This document shows, in pieces, positions 1 to 9,756 of a stretch of DNA of 64,000 bases. The DNA is taken from the NCBI GenBank assembly GCA_026410415.1, contig JAPMLR010000002.1, positions 248,001 through 312,000 of the forward strand, given 5' to 3'. The notes under the pieces were generated by a model that saw only the letters and a program-made list of their open reading frames with translations, made no database searches and was not told where the DNA came from. Numbering within the stretch: the stretch's first letter is position 1; every line of letters begins with the position of its first letter. Made by a program: the position numbers and the translations under genes. The stretch is from Denitratimonas yunnanensis (SeqCode). GTDB lineage: Bacteria; Pseudomonadota; Gammaproteobacteria; Xanthomonadales; Xanthomonadaceae.

Positions 1-585
1 TTCCACAGCGATGCGGTGAACCTGCGTCTTGCCACCGGCAACATCGGTGTGATGGCCGCGACCAACGACACCGTGCGCGCGGTGGAGCATCGCATGCTGC
101 TGCTCCTTTACGGTGCCGTTTTCCTGATGTGCCTGATCAGTTTCCGAAACCCGCTCGCCGCACTGTGCATCGTGTTGCCGCTGGTGCTGGTCACCGAGCT
201 GGGTCACTCGTTGATGGTGGAATTGGGCATCGGCATGAAGGTCAACACGCTGACCGTGGTCGCGCTCGGCGTCGGCATCGGTGTGGACTACGCGATCTAC
301 ATCTTTGCCCGCATGCGCGAATCGCTGCGCGCCGGCAAGTCGGTCTCCGAGTCCTACTTCATCGCGCTCAAGACCACCGGCATCGCGATCTTCTACACCG
401 CATTGACGCTGGCCGTCGGCGTGGCGATGTGGATCTTCTCCGATCTCAAGTTCCAGGCCGACATGGGCGTGATGCTGACCTTCATGTTCGTGGTCAACAT
501 GATCGCCGCGATCATTTTCCTGCCGGCCCTATGCCGCTGGCTGCTGCGCCCGCTCGAGAAGGACACGTTCAAGCCTCACATCTGA
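1..585 (+). CDS. RND/MMPL-family exporter, C-terminal part (5' end outside window)
   Basis: The reading frame is open from the first base, so this is the last 194 residues of a larger protein. It is rich in membrane helices. It carries the block GVGIGVDYAIYIFARMRE followed by KTTGIAIFYTALTLAVG, typical of the second membrane half of RND-superfamily exporters of the MMPL type. These are proton-driven inner-membrane pumps, often for lipids, hopanoids or other hydrophobic substrates. The protein ends in a short basic cytoplasmic tail. A GGGCCG-GAAA-CGGCCC hairpin follows the stop codon. The substrate cannot be inferred because the periplasmic domains lie outside the window. Confidence 0.85.
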   Translation, partial: FHSDAVNLRLATGNIGVMAATNDTVRAVEHRMLLLLYGAVFLMCLISFRNPLAALCIVLPLVLVTELGHSLMVELGIGMKVNTLTVVALGVGIGVDYAIYIFARMRESLRAGKSVSESYFIALKTTGIAIFYTALTLAVGVAMWIFSDLKFQADMGVMLTFMFVVNMIAAIIFLPALCRWLLRPLEKDTFKPHI

Positions 586-592
586 TCCGACA

Positions 593-608
593 GGGCCGGA
601 AACGGCCC
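593..608 (+). terminator. Short GC hairpin after the RND exporter gene
   Basis: Six-base-pair stem GGGCCG/CGGCCC closed by a GAAA tetraloop, 8 bases after the stop codon. No T-run follows, so it is a weak candidate for an intrinsic terminator and could simply be an RNA 3' stabiliser. Confidence 0.4.
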
Positions 609-801
609 CGTCACCCCCTGCTTTCCGCTCTCGATCCAGGTCTGGCCGCACCGCTCGTCGGGGCTCGCGCCGGAATGGCTGCAATTTGATCCACAGCAAG
701 AACGCTGCGGATTTTGCGTGCCTATACTGAATCAAGCCTTGGCGAATGTCGCGACTGCGTCCGTCATGGTCCTGGATCAACGCAACGACGGGGAGAGGAC
801 G

Positions 802-3800
802 ATGGACGCGACACGGGCACGGAAATGGACGGTGCTTGCGGCACTGGCCTTGATGTGGATGACGACGGTGCTGCTGCCGGCGGTGGCGCTGGCAGAGAAG
901 GGAAGCCGGCCGGCAGCCGGGGCCAAGGCAGTCACCTTCCGCACGATCGAGGGATCGCCTCTCACGGTACGCATTGGCGAGGACCACTCCTTCCAGATCT
1001 TCAATTCCGCAGTCCCCGGTTACGGGCAGGTCTTTCCGACGTCTGCCAGCGGCACCGCCGACATGGGCTGGATGATCCGCGCCGGGAGTACGCTGTACAC
1101 GCCTGATTTCAGCAATCACGACGGAACGGCGACAAGCAGTCTTGGCGCGCGTACGCCTTACACGCCACAGTCCCTTGGCAACATCAGCGGATCGGGAACG
1201 GCGGGCAACCCGTTCTCGGTGAGTGTCTCGGCCGCGCTGGGAAGCAGCGGACTGGTCGCCACCGAGCAGGTAACCTACGTCAATGGACGCAACTACTTCG
1301 TCAAGCGCCTCACCCTGAAGAACAACGGCAGCGCTTCTCAGAGCGTGAAGATCTACCTCGGCGCGGACATCTATCTGGCGGCCAGCGACAGCGGAGTGCC
1401 ATTCCGCGTGGCCGCATCCGGCAGCATCGGCGGCCAGAACTGCACGACACCGGCAACCTATTCCATCCTCTTCATCCCGCAGACGCCGGCTGATCACTAC
1501 AGCGCCGCCGGATACAGCAACATTTGGTCGCAGATCGGTTCGAGCACCAGCAACCTCAACAATCAGTTGACCACCGGCTGCCAGGACAATGGTGCCGCAC
1601 TGCAGTGGAATCGTACCCTCGCTGCCGGCGCCAGCGTCAGCATTCAGGCCACCACCTCCTTCGGCGACATTCCGACCATCACCGAGTTCGATGTGACTTC
1701 GGTCACGCCATCCAGTTTGGCGCAGGGTGCCTCCGCCAACGTGACCATTCGTGGTGTCGGCTTCAACCAAGGCACCACCTTCACCTTCGGAAGCGGGGTC
1801 ACGGTGTCCAACCTGACGATTGTCAGCGAGACGCAGGCCACGGCCCGATTGACCGTCACCGGATCGGCCACGGTCGGAAATCGCAATGTTGTCGCAACGC
1901 AGGGAGGTGGCACGGGACTCAGCGCGACATTGACCAATGGTTTCCGTGTCACTGCCGCGCAAACGGGGTTCACGCTGACCTCGATCACGCCCGCTGCCGC
2001 AGCACAGGGCACCTCCGTGGAAGTCATCGCGGCCGGTACCGGCTTCACCGCCGGCACCACGTTCGATTTCGGCAGCGGCATCACGGTGACGCGCGTGGTG
2101 CGCAGCGGCACCACGTCGGCCAGGGTCAATCTGACCATCGCCGCGGCGGCATCCGTGGGCACACGCAATGTCAAGGCGATGCAGGGCGGCTCCACCCAGA
2201 CGGCCACACTTGCCAACGGTTTTCGCGTGACCGCCGCTCCAGCCGGTGAATTTTCCGTCACTTCGGTCACGCCCTCGACGCTCCAGCAAGGCACGACCCG
2301 CGAAGTCACGGTGGCCGGCAGGAATTTCACGGCCGGAACGGGATTCAGCTTTGGCAACGGCATCACGGTGATGCGTGTGGTACGCAGCGGCACCACATCG
2401 GCCAAGGTCACCATCGCCATTGCCCCGTCGGCGGTGGTGGGATATCGCAACGTCACCGGCGTGCAGGGAGGCAGCAACAATGTTTCCACGTTGAGCAACG
2501 GATTCCGCGTCACCACTGGTCCCGTTGCTTGGGTCAGTTCCCCGCAGATGCGCATTTCCGCGGGCCAGGCCCATGCCTGCGCGATCGATGCACAGGGTCA
2601 GGCGCGCTGTTGGGGCGATGCCACTTTCGGTCAACTGGCCGATACCACGCCCACGTCTTCCGCACCCACGACCGTGGGCGGGCCGAGGTTGGTCTCGCTG
2701 TTCTCCTCGGCGGGCGCACAGCACAACTGCGGCCTGACGTCGGGTGGAGCCGCCTATTGCTGGGGTCGCAACCATCAGGGCCAGCTGGGTAATGGCACCA
2801 CCAACGACCGCACCGAGCCGATGCAGGTGACGGGACTCAACTCGGGCGTCGTGTCTCTGGCGCTGGGAGCCCAGCACACCTGCGCGCTGCTGAACAACGG
2901 ACAGGTCAAATGCTGGGGCGATGGCTCCAATGGCCGCCTTGGAACCGGCGGCACGGCACGCAGGCTGACCCCGACCGACGTCAGCGGGCTTGGTGGCGTG
3001 GTGACTGCAATCGGCGCCGGTGCTGGTCACTCCTGCGCTGTCTTGCAGGATGGCACGATGCAGTGCTGGGGACATAATGCCCAATCCCAACTCGGCGATG
3101 GTGGTACCGGCGATCAGGTCAGGCCGGTCGATGTCAGCCTGGGCACGGCCAAGGTCATCGATCTTGCATTGGGCAACGAACACAGCTGCGCGCTGCGCAC
3201 TACAGGAACCGTGCTCTGCTGGGGCAGGGGGACGAATGGACGCCTCGGTAGCGGTTCCACGGCAAACAGGAACACGCCGACCGCTGTTGCCTCCTTGCCC
3301 GGGCCCGTCGCGCAGATTGCTGCCGGCACGGCCCACACCTGCGCACTGACGCAGAATGGCAACCTCCATTGCTGGGGAGACAACAGCGACTGGCAGTTGG
3401 GCGACAGCGAAGACGTGGATGCCCGTACCCGGCCAGCGGTCGTCGCAGAATTCCCGCGCCCGATTCGCCAGATTGCGCTGGGCAGCGATTTCACCTGCGT
3501 CCAGATGGAAGGAAGCATGGTCACCTGCTTCGGACGCATGAACGACGGGCGCCTTGGACGTGCCGGCGCACACACGGGCCGGAGTATCCGTAAAGCACCG
3601 GTCAACGGCTTTCCTTCCGCCGTTCACCGCGCTTCCGCGAGCGGGAGTTTCGGATGTGCGGCCACGATCGCCGGTGCGGCCTATTGCTGGGGAAGCAACC
3701 AGTATGGGCAGCTGGGAAATGGCGAGCGCTTGAGCAGCGGTACCAATGTCGACAGTTACGGGCCCACCGCTGTATCCGGCCTCGGTTCCCGGGTGGCTTC

Positions 3801-6210
3801 CGTCGTCACGGGCGCCGAACATGCGTGCGCCCTTCTCATCGACGGCACGGTCTGGTGCTGGGGGCGCAACGACGCCGGCCAATTGGCACGCGCCTCCAGT
3901 GACGATCAGCGGACACCGGCGCGCGTTGCCGGTATCGAAAATCCGGTGGCCATTGCCGCCGGCGAACGCCATACCTGTGCCTTGACCGGATCGGGGGGAG
4001 TCAGGTGTTGGGGCGCGAACGATGCCGGCCAGCTCGGAGACGGAAGCCAGACGACACGCCGCACGCCGGTGGCCGTCACCAATCTGCAAGCCGGTGTCGC
4101 AGCGATCAGTGCCGGATCCAGGCATACCTGTGCCCTGCTCGAGACGGGCAAGATCAGGTGCTGGGGAGCCAATGATTCGCGCCAGCTGGGCGACAACACC
4201 AGCAGCAACCGCACAACGCCTGTCGACGTGAGCGGCAGTGACGTGTTCCGCGAGCTTGCAGCAGGCAAGGCGCATACCTGTGCCGTCACCACGGCGGGCC
4301 GTGCCACGTGCTGGGGTTCGGCGGCAGAGGGGCGGCTGGGCAACGGCAGCAGCAGTGGCACCTTCGGGACGCCACAGCAGGTGACCGGGCTGACGTCCGG
4401 TGTCAGCGGCATCGCCACCGGATGGGGCGGCCACAGCTGCGCCATCCACAGTGGCGCATTGAAGTGCTGGGGCAACAACAGCCACCGGCAATTGGGCAAC
4501 GGCTCCAACGTCGCCAGCGCAACCCCGGTATCGGTCCAGAACCTGAGCGGGAGTCTCGCCGGATTGACTCTGGGCGAAAACAACACGTGCGTGCGGGTAG
4601 CGGGCATCTACCAGTGCTGGGGTTATGGTGGCCAAGGCGCGACGGGCAATGGTGCCGATCTTCCAATCCACGCACTGCCGCGGCCGATCGCCCGCTTCGC
4701 CATCGCGCCTGACCCGGGAGTCCGGTTGGTCAACAATTCGGCGCTGGGCGGTCAATCCGGCGGCGCCGGACAATGGACCGAGTACGTGATCTCGGTGCCG
4801 CCCGGAGCGCGCGATCTGAAAATCGAGACCTCCGGCGGGACCGGTTCACTGCACATCTTCGTGCAGTACGAAGGTCTCCCGACGCCTGGCAGCAACATCT
4901 GTGCAAGGCAAACCGCGGGCACGGCAAAATCCTGCACCATTGCTTCTCCGCAGCCGGGCGATTACCTCATCACGCTGCGCGGCCAGACCGATTACAGCGG
5001 TGTCACCCTCAAGGCCAGCTACATCGCCAGAGTCGCGGAAAGCGCACCGGTTTCCGGACTGTCCGGTTTCGATGGCACGATGCTGTTCTTCACCTTCCAG
5101 GTTCCCGAAGGCGTGGCGAACCTGCGTGTCGCGATTGGTGGTGGCAGCGGTGACGTCGACCTCTACGTGCGGCGAGGAGGGTTCGCGACTCTGGGGCAGT
5201 ACGACTGTGCCGCTCGCGGCAGCGGCAACGAGAAGGTCTGCGAGTTTGCCAATCCCAGGGCCGGCCTCTGGTACGTGCTGGTCTACGGGCGCACCGCCTT
5301 TGCCAATATCCGCATGACTGCAGGTACCAACGATGGCAGCGGCAGCTACGCTCTCTCGCTGCGCAAGACGGGCAGCGGCAACGGCTCGATCCGCAGCGAG
5401 AACGGCACCATCACCTGTGGTACGTCGAACTGGCCCTGCAACCTCGCACTGCCGGCAGGGGCAGCCGTGGTCTTCAAGGCCACCGCCGCGACGGGTTCCA
5501 GCTTCGCCGGCTGGCAGGGGTGCTCCGCTGTCAGTGGCACAGATTGCATCGTGGTGGCAAATCGGGCCAACACCGTCACGGCGACCTTCACCGCTGCAGC
5601 AACGGCCACGGCGAGATTGCGTTTCGACAGCGCCAACGGCCCGACAACGAAGTCCATCGTGCGGCATTCCAATACCCCGGTGACCCTGGCCTGGAGTACG
5701 ACCGGCGTGGCCGCAAGTGCGACCTGTCGCGTTTATCGGCGATCGAACGATGCCTACGGCGCAGCGGCCTCCCCGGTAGCCGGCGGCACCTTGACCGATG
5801 CCACCATGCATACTTGGACGGAAGGCGCGCACACGTTGTACCTGCGCTGCTCCAACGGCACGACCAGTCCGAACATCACCCTGACGATCCAGCCGAATAC
5901 GCAGTCCGGCGAGACGACGGCCAGGCTGCGCTTCGACAGCGCCAATGGTCCGACCAGCAAGACCATCGTGCGCGGGTCCAGTGCTCCCGTGGTGTTCGCA
6001 TGGACCACGACGAACCTGCCTGCCGGCACCACCTGCCGCATCTACCGCTTGCCGGACGACGCCTATGCCGCACTGGCATCACCGGTGGCCAGTGGTACCC
6101 GCTCGGACGCCAACATCCCGGGATGGGGGACCGGACAGAAAGTGTTCTATCTGCGATGCACCGATGGCACGCGCAGCCCGGACATCACGCTGACCATCAC
6201 CTCGTCCTGA
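802..6210 (+). CDS. Giant secreted RCC1-repeat protein with IPT-like and PPC domains
   Basis: This is a predicted exported protein of 1,802 residues. I chose the ATG at 802 because GGGGAGAGG lies just upstream and the product then opens with a clear signal peptide ending near AVALAEK; a -10-like TATACT is at 723-728. Order of parts: a beta-rich N-terminal domain of unknown family (about 31-290); three IPT/TIG-like repeats (from about 296, 390 and 484); fourteen RCC1 repeats (about 582-1295), each with a cysteine pair in the pattern C-x8/9-C-(W/F)-G; two pre-peptidase C-terminal-like domains (about 1308-1530); a short InlB-type beta repeat; and two 90-100-residue repeats starting TARLRFDSANGP. 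RCC1 repeats form seven-bladed propellers, so fourteen suggests two. No enzyme motif is visible; adhesion or surface binding is only a guess. Confidence 0.85.
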   Translation: MDATRARKWTVLAALALMWMTTVLLPAVALAEKGSRPAAGAKAVTFRTIEGSPLTVRIGEDHSFQIFNSAVPGYGQVFPTSASGTADMGWMIRAGSTLYTPDFSNHDGTATSSLGARTPYTPQSLGNISGSGTAGNPFSVSVSAALGSSGLVATEQVTYVNGRNYFVKRLTLKNNGSASQSVKIYLGADIYLAASDSGVPFRVAASGSIGGQNCTTPATYSILFIPQTPADHYSAAGYSNIWSQIGSSTSNLNNQLTTGCQDNGAALQWNRTLAAGASVSIQATTSFGDIPTITEFDVTSVTPSSLAQGASANVTIRGVGFNQGTTFTFGSGVTVSNLTIVSETQATARLTVTGSATVGNRNVVATQGGGTGLSATLTNGFRVTAAQTGFTLTSITPAAAAQGTSVEVIAAGTGFTAGTTFDFGSGITVTRVVRSGTTSARVNLTIAAAASVGTRNVKAMQGGSTQTATLANGFRVTAAPAGEFSVTSVTPSTLQQGTTREVTVAGRNFTAGTGFSFGNGITVMRVVRSGTTSAKVTIAIAPSAVVGYRNVTGVQGGSNNVSTLSNGFRVTTGPVAWVSSPQMRISAGQAHACAIDAQGQARCWGDATFGQLADTTPTSSAPTTVGGPRLVSLFSSAGAQHNCGLTSGGAAYCWGRNHQGQLGNGTTNDRTEPMQVTGLNSGVVSLALGAQHTCALLNNGQVKCWGDGSNGRLGTGGTARRLTPTDVSGLGGVVTAIGAGAGHSCAVLQDGTMQCWGHNAQSQLGDGGTGDQVRPVDVSLGTAKVIDLALGNEHSCALRTTGTVLCWGRGTNGRLGSGSTANRNTPTAVASLPGPVAQIAAGTAHTCALTQNGNLHCWGDNSDWQLGDSEDVDARTRPAVVAEFPRPIRQIALGSDFTCVQMEGSMVTCFGRMNDGRLGRAGAHTGRSIRKAPVNGFPSAVHRASASGSFGCAATIAGAAYCWGSNQYGQLGNGERLSSGTNVDSYGPTAVSGLGSRVASVVTGAEHACALLIDGTVWCWGRNDAGQLARASSDDQRTPARVAGIENPVAIAAGERHTCALTGSGGVRCWGANDAGQLGDGSQTTRRTPVAVTNLQAGVAAISAGSRHTCALLETGKIRCWGANDSRQLGDNTSSNRTTPVDVSGSDVFRELAAGKAHTCAVTTAGRATCWGSAAEGRLGNGSSSGTFGTPQQVTGLTSGVSGIATGWGGHSCAIHSGALKCWGNNSHRQLGNGSNVASATPVSVQNLSGSLAGLTLGENNTCVRVAGIYQCWGYGGQGATGNGADLPIHALPRPIARFAIAPDPGVRLVNNSALGGQSGGAGQWTEYVISVPPGARDLKIETSGGTGSLHIFVQYEGLPTPGSNICARQTAGTAKSCTIASPQPGDYLITLRGQTDYSGVTLKASYIARVAESAPVSGLSGFDGTMLFFTFQVPEGVANLRVAIGGGSGDVDLYVRRGGFATLGQYDCAARGSGNEKVCEFANPRAGLWYVLVYGRTAFANIRMTAGTNDGSGSYALSLRKTGSGNGSIRSENGTITCGTSNWPCNLALPAGAAVVFKATAATGSSFAGWQGCSAVSGTDCIVVANRANTVTATFTAAATATARLRFDSANGPTTKSIVRHSNTPVTLAWSTTGVAASATCRVYRRSNDAYGAAASPVAGGTLTDATMHTWTEGAHTLYLRCSNGTTSPNITLTIQPNTQSGETTARLRFDSANGPTSKTIVRGSSAPVVFAWTTTNLPAGTTCRIYRLPDDAYAALASPVASGTRSDANIPGWGTGQKVFYLRCTDGTRSPDITLTITSS

Positions 6211-6224
6211 TCCAGCGCCCGCCA

Positions 6225-6254
6225 CCGCCACCGCAACATCGTTTGCGGTGGCGG
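6225..6254. terminator. Bidirectional hairpin between convergent genes
   Basis: Perfect 12-bp inverted repeat, CCGCCACCGCAA (6225-6236) and TTGCGGTGGCGG (6243-6254), around a 6-base loop. It sits between the ends of the RCC1 protein gene and the convergent DMT transporter gene. Neither side has a strong T-run. Confidence 0.55.
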
Positions 6255-6378
6255 ACTCTGCGCGGGGGATGTTGCAGATGGCAATTGGCCGATGGTGGTT
6301 CGCGGCAACCGCATGCCGCCATCGCGATGGGAAATGCATTCGCGAGGCGGGAACCGCATCACGGCGTACAGTTCGAAT

Positions 6379-7260
6379 CTACGCCGGCTCCGGCAGCGTT
6401 CTCGATCGTGTTCTCGCGCGCAATGCGATCACCAGCACGCCGCCCAGAACCATCGCTCCGCCCAGATACAGCCTTGCGCCGGGGCGGTCGCCCCAGAACG
6501 CCACGCCGAGCATCACCGCAAACACCGGAGTGAGCAGCAGGTAGGGCGTCAAGGTCGACACCGGGTGGCGCTGCACCAGCCAGTAGAAAAGCCCGTGGCC
6601 GAGCAGTGAGGCGGCGAAGGTTGCCCAGGCCACGCCGAACCAGGCAATCGGTGAAGCATGACGCATCGCATCCCATTGGCCGCTTTCGACACCCCAGCTC
6701 CACAGCAACAGCGGTGCGGTGGCGATCAATGCGACCCAGCCTTGCACGCCCAGCGGGTGCATGCCCACCAGTCCGCGCATGGTCACTGTGCCCACCGCCA
6801 GCGCCAGCGCTGAAAGCAGCATCAGCATCAACGCAAACGGCGCATCCAGAACCAGTGGATCCAGTCCCAGCACCATGACGCCGGCGAAACTGATGGCGAT
6901 GCCGGTCCAGCTTCGCCAACCAATGCGTTCGCCGAGAAACACCACCGCCAGCACGGTCGCCATCGGGATATAGCTTTGAATCACGATGGCCGGAGAGGCG
7001 AGATTTCCTGCCTCCCGGATCGCCCAGAAATTGAGCCCGAAATGCAGCACGCCATTGCACAGTGCAATGGCGATCAACCACGGCCAACCCCCTTTCGGCG
7101 GCAGGCGCATCCAGGGAGAGAGCAGAAGAATCAGCGGAATCAGGCGCAGTGCAGTGAACAACAGCGGTGGCAGCTCGCGCAGCGCGAGGGCGGATGTCAG
7201 GAAGTTGACGGCCCAGGCCAGGCAGACCAGCAGCACGAGTACCAGATGGCTACGAGGCAT
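6379..7260 (-). CDS. EamA/DMT-superfamily transporter
   Basis: The 293-residue integral membrane protein has about ten hydrophobic helices arranged as two EamA halves. It shows the family features of a first helix with W-x-x-N-F and a second half starting near MRGLVGMHPLGVQGW. DMT permeases export small metabolites such as amino acids or purines; the substrate is not predictable here. It is the last gene of a minus-strand run starting at rph, and its start is 63 bp downstream of the purC stop, so it may be co-transcribed with purC. A bidirectional hairpin follows it. The basic tail (ALRARTRSRTLPEPA) fits a cytoplasmic C-terminus. Confidence 0.85.
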   Translation of the reverse strand: MPRSHLVLVLLVCLAWAVNFLTSALALRELPPLLFTALRLIPLILLLSPWMRLPPKGGWPWLIAIALCNGVLHFGLNFWAIREAGNLASPAIVIQSYIPMATVLAVVFLGERIGWRSWTGIAISFAGVMVLGLDPLVLDAPFALMLMLLSALALAVGTVTMRGLVGMHPLGVQGWVALIATAPLLLWSWGVESGQWDAMRHASPIAWFGVAWATFAASLLGHGLFYWLVQRHPVSTLTPYLLLTPVFAVMLGVAFWGDRPGARLYLGGAMVLGGVLVIALRARTRSRTLPEPA

Positions 7261-7323
7261 GATGCCCCCGTCGTTGCTCCCGTTCTTTTCCTGGCCCGGT
7301 GTGGAAAAGCAATCTCGGCGGGT

Positions 7324-8220
7324 TCACTTCGGGCCTTCACCGGTCAGCCTGCGCAACGCTTCGGCGTAGCGTTCGACCGTGCCTGCCACCACGGCGACCG
7401 GCAATTCCGGGCCGGGTGCCGTCTTGTTCCAGTCCAGGGTTTCCAGATAGTCGCGAACGAACTGCTTGTCGTAGCTCGGCGGGCTGATGCCGACGCGGTA
7501 CTCGTCTGCCGGCCAGAAGCGCGAGGAATCAGGCGTGAGCATTTCATCCATGACCAGCAAGGTGCCGTTCTCGTCCAGGCCGAATTCCAGCTTGGTGTCG
7601 GCAATCAGGATGCCGCGTTGCGAGGCAAACCCGGCGGCGAAACGGTAGATCGCGAGTGTCGCTTCCCGCACCTGTTCGGCCAGGTCGCCGCCGATCAGCT
7701 CCACCACGCGATCAAAGCCGATGTTCTCGTCGTGGGTGCCGACGGCGGCCTTGGACGACGGCGTGAAGATCGGCTCGGGCAATTGTTCGGCCTGACGCAG
7801 CCCGGCTGGCAGAGGGATGCCACACACGTGGCCAGAGGTCTGGTAATCCTTCCAGCCCGTACCGATCAGGTAACCGCGTGCGATGGCTTCCACTGGCAGT
7901 GCCTTCAGCCTGCGCGCCACCACGCTGCGCTTCGCGTACAACGACAGGTCCACGCCGTTCGGCAGAACCTCGCTCACCGGGATCGGGAGCAGATGGTTGG
8001 GGATCAGATGCGCGGTGCGGGCGAACCAGAAGTTGGACATCTGCGTCAGCATTTCGCCCTTGCCGGGAATCGGGTCAGGCAGCACCACGTCGAATGCCGA
8101 AAGCCGGTCGGTCGCAACGATCAGCAGGGCATTGCCCGGCAGCGCATGGACATCGCGCACCTTGCCACGGTGCAGCAAAGGCAGGCCGGGCAGGTCGGAC
8201 GTGTGCAGTGTCGTGGACAC
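7324..8220 (-). CDS. purC: Phosphoribosylaminoimidazole-succinocarboxamide synthase
   Basis: SAICAR synthase is a cytoplasmic enzyme that joins CAIR to aspartate using ATP in de novo purine synthesis. The 298-residue product contains the family blocks [11 protein letters not shown] (ATP loop), [19 protein letters not shown] and [13 protein letters not shown], and ends near the conserved WPADEY. Its length fits the longer, about 300-residue PurC class rather than the 237-residue E. coli type. The start codon is GTG at 8220; no equally good ATG precedes the conserved N-terminus. rdgB ends 36 bp upstream on the same strand, so transcription from rph-rdgB may continue into purC. An A/T-rich TAAAAT-like box in that gap could also give it a promoter of its own. 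Confidence 0.95.
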   Translation of the reverse strand: MSTTLHTSDLPGLPLLHRGKVRDVHALPGNALLIVATDRLSAFDVVLPDPIPGKGEMLTQMSNFWFARTAHLIPNHLLPIPVSEVLPNGVDLSLYAKRSVVARRLKALPVEAIARGYLIGTGWKDYQTSGHVCGIPLPAGLRQAEQLPEPIFTPSSKAAVGTHDENIGFDRVVELIGGDLAEQVREATLAIYRFAAGFASQRGILIADTKLEFGLDENGTLLVMDEMLTPDSSRFWPADEYRVGISPPSYDKQFVRDYLETLDWNKTAPGPELPVAVVAGTVERYAEALRRLTGEGPK

Positions 8221-8256
8221 GAGGGTTCCAGAAAGTAAGCGGGCGAGCGCGGTATT

Positions 8257-8853
8257 TTAGAGCGGATGCCGCGTCAGCGTTGCGATCAACTGGCGCAATG
8301 CCTGGCCGCGATGGCTGATGGCGGCCTTTTCGTCGCGCGAGAGCTCCGCCGCAGTCTGCCCGGTAGCAGGATCGAAGAACACCGGGTCATAACCGAAACC
8401 GCCATCGCCGCGCATGTCGTGCAGGATCCGGCCATGCCATCGGCCTTCGCACACCAGCGGCGCGGGATCCTCGGCATGGCGCAGCAGCGCGAGGGTGCAG
8501 TGGAAATGCGCGCCACGGTGTTCATCCGGCACATCGGCGAGCGCATCCAGCAGTTTGAGGATGTTGGCCTGCGCGTCGCCATCGCTGCCGGCATAGCGGG
8601 ACGAGTACAGGCCGGGTGCGCCGCCGAGTGCCTCCACACACAGGCCCGAGTCGTCGGCCAGTGCCGGCAGGTCGGAAATGCGTGCGGCATGGCGTGCCTT
8701 GAGCAGCGCGTTCTCGACGAAAGTGAGGCCCGGTTCCTCGATTTCGCCGATGCCGAAATCGGACTGCGGCACCACTTCGATGCCGCTCCCGGCCAGCAGG
8801 CCGCGCAGTTCGGCGAGCTTGCCCGTGTTGTGGCTGGCCAGCACCAGTTTCAT
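8257..8853 (-). CDS. rdgB: XTP/dITP diphosphatase (Ham1/RdgB)
   Basis: This cytoplasmic pyrophosphatase removes non-canonical purine nucleotides (XTP, dITP, ITP) before they enter DNA or RNA. The 198-residue product starts [16 protein letters not shown], the substrate-binding start of the Ham1 fold. It then has [13 protein letters not shown], the metal-binding [23 protein letters not shown] and a C-terminal SHRGQA. I take the ATG at 8853; a GTG at 8862 three codons upstream would overlap the rph stop codon. The rph-rdgB pairing is common in proteobacteria and indicates one operon with translational coupling. Confidence 0.94.
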   Translation of the reverse strand: MKLVLASHNTGKLAELRGLLAGSGIEVVPQSDFGIGEIEEPGLTFVENALLKARHAARISDLPALADDSGLCVEALGGAPGLYSSRYAGSDGDAQANILKLLDALADVPDEHRGAHFHCTLALLRHAEDPAPLVCEGRWHGRILHDMRGDGGFGYDPVFFDPATGQTAAELSRDEKAAISHRGQALRQLIATLTRHPL

Positions 8854-8858
8854 CGTCG

Positions 8859-9587
8859 TCACTCGGCCAATGCCGCGTTCTGGGCGGCGAACAGCTCACG
8901 CGTGCCCCTTTCCGCCAGCGCCAGCAGGGCATCCAGCTCCTCGCGGCGGAAGGCGTGGCCTTCGGCAGTGCCCTGCAGTTCGATGAATCCGCCACCATCG
9001 TTCATCACCACGTTCATGTCGGTGTCGCAGTCCGAATCCTCGGCGTAATCCAGATCGAGCACTGGCACGCCGCGATACACGCCTGCCGAAACTGCCGCGA
9101 CCGCACCGAAAATCGGCATGCGCGGGATCTCGCGTTTCTGCAGTAGCCAGTCCACGGCATCGCGCAACGCCACGTACGCGCCGGTGATGGCTGCGGTGCG
9201 GGTTCCGCCGTCAGCCTGCAGCACGTCGCAGTCGAGCGTGATGGTGCGTTCACCCAACGCACGGCGATCGACGCAGGCGCGTAGCGAGCGGCCGATCAGG
9301 CGCTGGATTTCCAGCGTGCGCCCGCCCTGCTTGCCGCGTGCGGCCTCGCGATCCGACCGGGTGTGGGTGGCGCGCGGCAGCATGCCGTATTCCGCCGTGA
9401 CCCAGCCCTCGCCCTTGCCGCGCAGGAACGCCGGCACGCGCGCCTCCACGCTGGCCGTGCACAGCACCTGGGTATTGCCGAAACAGACCAGCACCGAGCC
9501 TTCGGCGTGGCAGGTGTAGCGCCGCTGGATGCGGATATCGCGCAACTGGTCCGCCGTGCGGCCACTGGGGCGGGAAAACTCGCTCAT
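8859..9587 (-). CDS. rph: Ribonuclease PH
   Basis: A phosphorolytic 3'-5' exoribonuclease that trims tRNA precursor 3' ends in the cytoplasm. The 242-residue protein is full length. It shows [13 protein letters not shown] at the N-terminus, the phosphate-binding region around [29 protein letters not shown], and the catalytic-core segment [23 protein letters not shown]. rph is the first gene of the rph-rdgB-purC run. The 169-bp gap upstream of it, before the DUF2799 lipoprotein gene, is the likely promoter site. Nothing is missing relative to the family; some E. coli K-12 strains carry an rph frameshift, but this copy is intact. Confidence 0.95.
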   Translation of the reverse strand: MSEFSRPSGRTADQLRDIRIQRRYTCHAEGSVLVCFGNTQVLCTASVEARVPAFLRGKGEGWVTAEYGMLPRATHTRSDREAARGKQGGRTLEIQRLIGRSLRACVDRRALGERTITLDCDVLQADGGTRTAAITGAYVALRDAVDWLLQKREIPRMPIFGAVAAVSAGVYRGVPVLDLDYAEDSDCDTDMNVVMNDGGGFIELQGTAEGHAFRREELDALLALAERGTRELFAAQNAALAE

Positions 9588-9756
9588 GTTTCAAATCCGG
9601 TGAGAACGCCTGCCATGGTACTGCGCCCGGCGGGAAGTACGTCACCGCGACACGCGGGTGAGCGGACTTGGTCTCTCGAAGCGGTGTCTGCGCACCGACC
9701 GGCATCGACCATCGGCGCGCGAGAAAATCAGGTGCGCAGACGGCGCACGCCGGCAT

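Noticed and set aside
2545..4680. CRISPR-like or other DNA repeat array in the RCC1 region
   Set aside because: The periodicity is about 150 bp in coding sequence and follows the protein repeats, with no conserved direct repeat and spacers.
529..4773. A 1,414-codon open frame on the minus strand opposite the RCC1 gene
   Set aside because: It is fully antisense to a strong coding frame with signal peptide and repeats. Its composition (Arg/Ala/Gly-rich, no domains) is that of a GC-rich shadow of the repeats.
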